64,000 bases of DNA, taken from Calothrix sp. NIES-2098 (GTDB lineage Bacteria; Cyanobacteriota; Cyanobacteriia; Cyanobacteriales; Nostocaceae). The translations under genes were made by a program, and so were the position numbers. The stretch spans positions 6,637,001-6,701,000 of the forward strand of contig AP018172.1 in NCBI GenBank assembly GCA_002368175.1, given 5' to 3'. Of this stretch, positions 61,851 to 64,000 are shown piece by piece (the stretch's first letter is position 1; each line of letters begins with the position of its first letter). The notes under the pieces were generated by a model, which was not told the origin of the DNA, did no database searches, and saw only the letters and a list, made by a program, of their open reading frames with translations.

Positions 61851-62834
61851 CTATTTTGTATTAGAACTATCAAAGGCTCTCATTGCTAAATCTTGTGCCT
61901 GTTTCAATGCAGTTTGTAGTTGAGCAGAAATTCCTTCAATTTGCTCAGTTTGTTTTTTGATAGTGTCTTCTAAAGATTGAATTTTTAATTCGTAACTCTG
62001 TTTGCTAGATTCCCACTCTTTTTCAAATAAATCAGCTTCGACTTTAGCCTTTTGACTAGTTTCTTTAATAGCTTCTTCTCTAGCTTTTTTAACTGCTTCT
62101 TCCAATTCAGTAGGAAATGCTGCTACTTTTTGCTGATATTCTTTAAACAGAGGTTGATTTTGAGCGAGGATTTTTTCACGTTCAGCCCAGTTTTTTTGTT
62201 TTTCTTGAGTGCTTTCTTGTATTTCTCTTTCTAAGTTACGTTTCCGGGCTTCATAAGCATCTGTAGTTAGTTTTCGAGTGGTTTCTAACTTATATTGATA
62301 TTCATCTGCTTCAGAAGAGCGCTGTTTAGTTAATAATTCAATATAGGCTTGTACTGCTTCTTCGTATTCTGCTTGCTCTTTTTGCCACTCTTTACGCCTA
62401 GTTGTAATTTCTTTTTCTAGAGCTTCGCGTTTACTAGCAATTTCTTGCTCTAAAATTTTTAATTTTTCTTGATGTTCCTGATTTAAAATATCTAAAGCAT
62501 CTGCTACGATTCTGATTTGTTGCAGATCTTGTAGGCGCTGAGTTTGAATTTCTATAGCCCGATTTAGTTCATCTAATTTGGAGTTTTCTTTAGCTAATTT
62601 TTCTGATAGAGTATTGACAATACTACCAAATTCTAATTGTAGATCAGCTAAACCTTTAACAATACTATCCACAGTATATGTAGAAGCAGCTGCTAAGATT
62701 TCTTGGTTTTTTGCTTTTTCTGCTTCTTCTTGTTTAGTAGCGATTTTTGATTCTAATTTTTTTCGTTCTGCTAAAATTTGTTGAAATGCTTGTACTATTT
62801 GTTGTTTGCTGTCTTTAACTGCAACTGTAGTCAT
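61851..62834 (-). CDS. Coiled-coil protein (LfiA-like by position)
   Basis: 327 residues of charged coiled coil, starting MTTVAVKDSKQQIVQAFQQI. It has KGLADLQLEFGSIVNTLSEK, LEREIQESTQEKQKNWAERE and QLQTALKQAQDLAMRAFDSS. It lies 56 bases upstream of its paralogue on the same strand, so the two form an operon. Divergent from the SphR-type gene, as in Anabaena near alr4504. Filament formation is inferred from those homologues. Confidence 0.75.
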   Translation of the reverse strand: MTTVAVKDSKQQIVQAFQQILAERKKLESKIATKQEEAEKAKNQEILAAASTYTVDSIVKGLADLQLEFGSIVNTLSEKLAKENSKLDELNRAIEIQTQRLQDLQQIRIVADALDILNQEHQEKLKILEQEIASKREALEKEITTRRKEWQKEQAEYEEAVQAYIELLTKQRSSEADEYQYKLETTRKLTTDAYEARKRNLEREIQESTQEKQKNWAEREKILAQNQPLFKEYQQKVAAFPTELEEAVKKAREEAIKETSQKAKVEADLFEKEWESSKQSYELKIQSLEDTIKKQTEQIEGISAQLQTALKQAQDLAMRAFDSSNTK

Positions 62835-63303
62835 GTTCTAACTCCTTTAAACACGCAACAATTTATTAGGTAGCAAGCCATACCAAGGCTTACCTATGCA
62901 GACATCAGAGTAGCCTGTAAATATGCGTTTTTCACGCAGTGCAAATACTGAAACAAAGAATCGAAAGACACTTAAAGTTGCTCATAACTGTCTACACAAG
63001 TGTCTGCTTATTTCAGTGGAAAAGCTTTATTTCTTTAGTACATCAGTACTAAAGAAAATATACTCAACTAATTCCGTCATTGTCAAGTGAGGAATTGCAG
63101 GTATCTAAAAATTAAGCTTTGCAAGTTTGCAAAAATACTCCTACCTGCTTTTAACCGTAGTGATTTATAATATGCAATATTTTGTTATGTATGTTACGTT
63201 TTATCAAGTAGAGCATCATGCTAGAAGCGTAAATGCACTGAGGCTCGATAATTGATTCAGTCATCGTCTTGATAGCAGCACAGACCCAAACTTTTGTAAT
63301 CCA
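62835..63303. other. Divergent promoter region between coiled-coil and sphR-like genes
   Basis: 469 bases. AGTACATCAGTACT near 63040 is a small palindrome (AGTAC/GTACT) in the middle. Otherwise AT-rich. A Pho box could be expected but I could not make out a clear one. Confidence 0.4.
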
Positions 63304-64000
63304 ATGTATACCAGCGAATCAACCAAGTTTTCTGCCAAAGCGGACATAGGCCAAACAAGCCGCATTCTAGTAGTAGAAGATGAAGAACTAATCCGGGAAA
63401 TGCTAGTGGTAGCGTTGGAGGAAGAAGGCTATGGAGTAGTCACAGCTACTGATGGGCGATCGGCTGTAGAATATCTCAAGAGTTTTGAACCCAACTCAGG
63501 AGAAGTTGCCTTTGATTTGGTAATCCTTGATTTAATGCTGCCACAAATCAATGGATTAGATATTTGTCGCTTGCTACGTCACCAAGGCAACCCAGTACCG
63601 ATTTTAATGCTGAGTGCCAAAGGTAGCGAAACTGATCGGGTTCTGGGTTTAGAAGTAGGAGCAGATGACTATCTCACCAAACCCTTTAGTATGCGAGAGT
63701 TAGTTGCTCGCTGTCGGGCTTTACTGCGCCGTCAACGCTTCAGCGCTTTGCCTCAGCTACCAGTATTAAAGTACAAAGATGTCAGCTTAAATCCCCAAGA
63801 GTGTCGCGTGTTGGTTCGCGGTCAAGAAGTGAGTTTGTCGCCGAAAGAATTTCGACTGCTAGAACTGTTTATGAGTTATGCGCGACGAGTTTGGTCGCGG
63901 GAACAACTATTAGATCAGGTATGGGGGCCTGATTTTGTCGGCGATAGTAAAACTGTAGACGTTCACATCCGTTGGTTGCGGGAAAAATTAGAGCTAGATC
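63304..64000 (+). CDS. sphR: OmpR/PhoB-family response regulator (SphR-like), cut by window end
   Basis: Hand-translated from ATG 63304. The first 232 residues are present. The receiver has ILVVEDEELIREMLVVALEE, the phospho-acceptor Asp in LVILDLMLPQINGLDICRLL, and Lys in ADDYLTKPFSMRELVARCRA. The winged helix has SLSPKEFRLLELFMSYARRV and VWGPDFVGDSKTVDVHIRWL, the PhoB-type recognition helix. In Anabaena the gene next to the LfiA/LfiB pair is the phosphate regulator sphR, so this name is by motif plus context. The sensor kinase would lie beyond the window. Confidence 0.8.
   Translation, partial: MYTSESTKFSAKADIGQTSRILVVEDEELIREMLVVALEEEGYGVVTATDGRSAVEYLKSFEPNSGEVAFDLVILDLMLPQINGLDICRLLRHQGNPVPILMLSAKGSETDRVLGLEVGADDYLTKPFSMRELVARCRALLRRQRFSALPQLPVLKYKDVSLNPQECRVLVRGQEVSLSPKEFRLLELFMSYARRVWSREQLLDQVWGPDFVGDSKTVDVHIRWLREKLELD

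Overview
The window comes from a filamentous, heterocyst-forming cyanobacterium (Nostocales: Nostoc/Tolypothrix/Calothrix-like). The evidence is a kaiABC clock operon followed by an HgdD-type TolC gene, phylloquinone genes (menD, menB), a PspA/Vipp1 pair, a CcbP-type calcium protein, many HIP1 octamers (GCGATCGC), heptanucleotide tandem repeats (STRR) and blocks of short palindromic repeats. No tRNA, rRNA, CRISPR array or intact insertion sequence was found.

Layout. 1-6.3 kb: CBS-domain protein (partial, minus), kaiA (short), kaiB, kaiC and the hgdD-like outer-membrane gene. 6.6-12.5 kb: cyanobacterial conserved hypotheticals, an S4 RNA-binding protein, CcbP, a maltose-type acetyltransferase and a REC-PAS-GGDEF protein. 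13.4-18.8 kb: folB, menD, then DUF2513, YaaW-like and Rpn/DUF2887 genes, then menB. 18.9-26.1 kb: a Cys-rich small protein, a DciA-like protein with a zinc ribbon, a SPOR-like membrane protein, a palindrome-rich repeat block, pspA-like and vipp1, a thioredoxin and an aminotransferase. 26.5-29.2 kb: a CheY-like regulator and uvrC.

29.5-37.8 kb is the accessory highlight: five tightly packed co-directional genes. They encode (A) an effector-associated N-terminus joined to an inactive STAND-like NTPase, (B) a MoxR AAA+ ATPase, (C) a membrane vWA protein, (D) a P-type ATPase fused to a novel N-terminal domain, and (E) a calcineurin-type phosphoesterase whose N-terminus is nearly the same as that of gene A. 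This matches the logic of NTP-dependent conflict systems described in multicellular bacteria. The P-type ATPase has lost both its phosphorylated Asp (CSGKTGT instead of CSDKTGT) and the PEGL Glu (PVGLP), so it looks like a pseudo-pump kept inside an immune-like operon. Inverted repeats lie just upstream of the operon and at its start codon.

38-48 kb: a zinc-ribbon protein, a decayed DUF6888/DUF6887-like pair with stops and frameshifts, rlmN, an 1821-residue Ser/Thr kinase-ATPase-GAF-histidine kinase, a MIF-like tautomerase and a His-rich CobW GTPase. 48.4-59.9 kb is mostly housekeeping: cysS, a TldD/TldE pair, a DivIVA-like protein overlapping coaD by 91 nt, lgt, a candidate minus-strand small RNA, cobM, csaB, two DUF membrane proteins and hisA. 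60-64 kb: two tiny basic proteins, two coiled-coil proteins whose position matches the LfiA/LfiB filament pair, and a divergent PhoB/SphR-type regulator cut by the window end.
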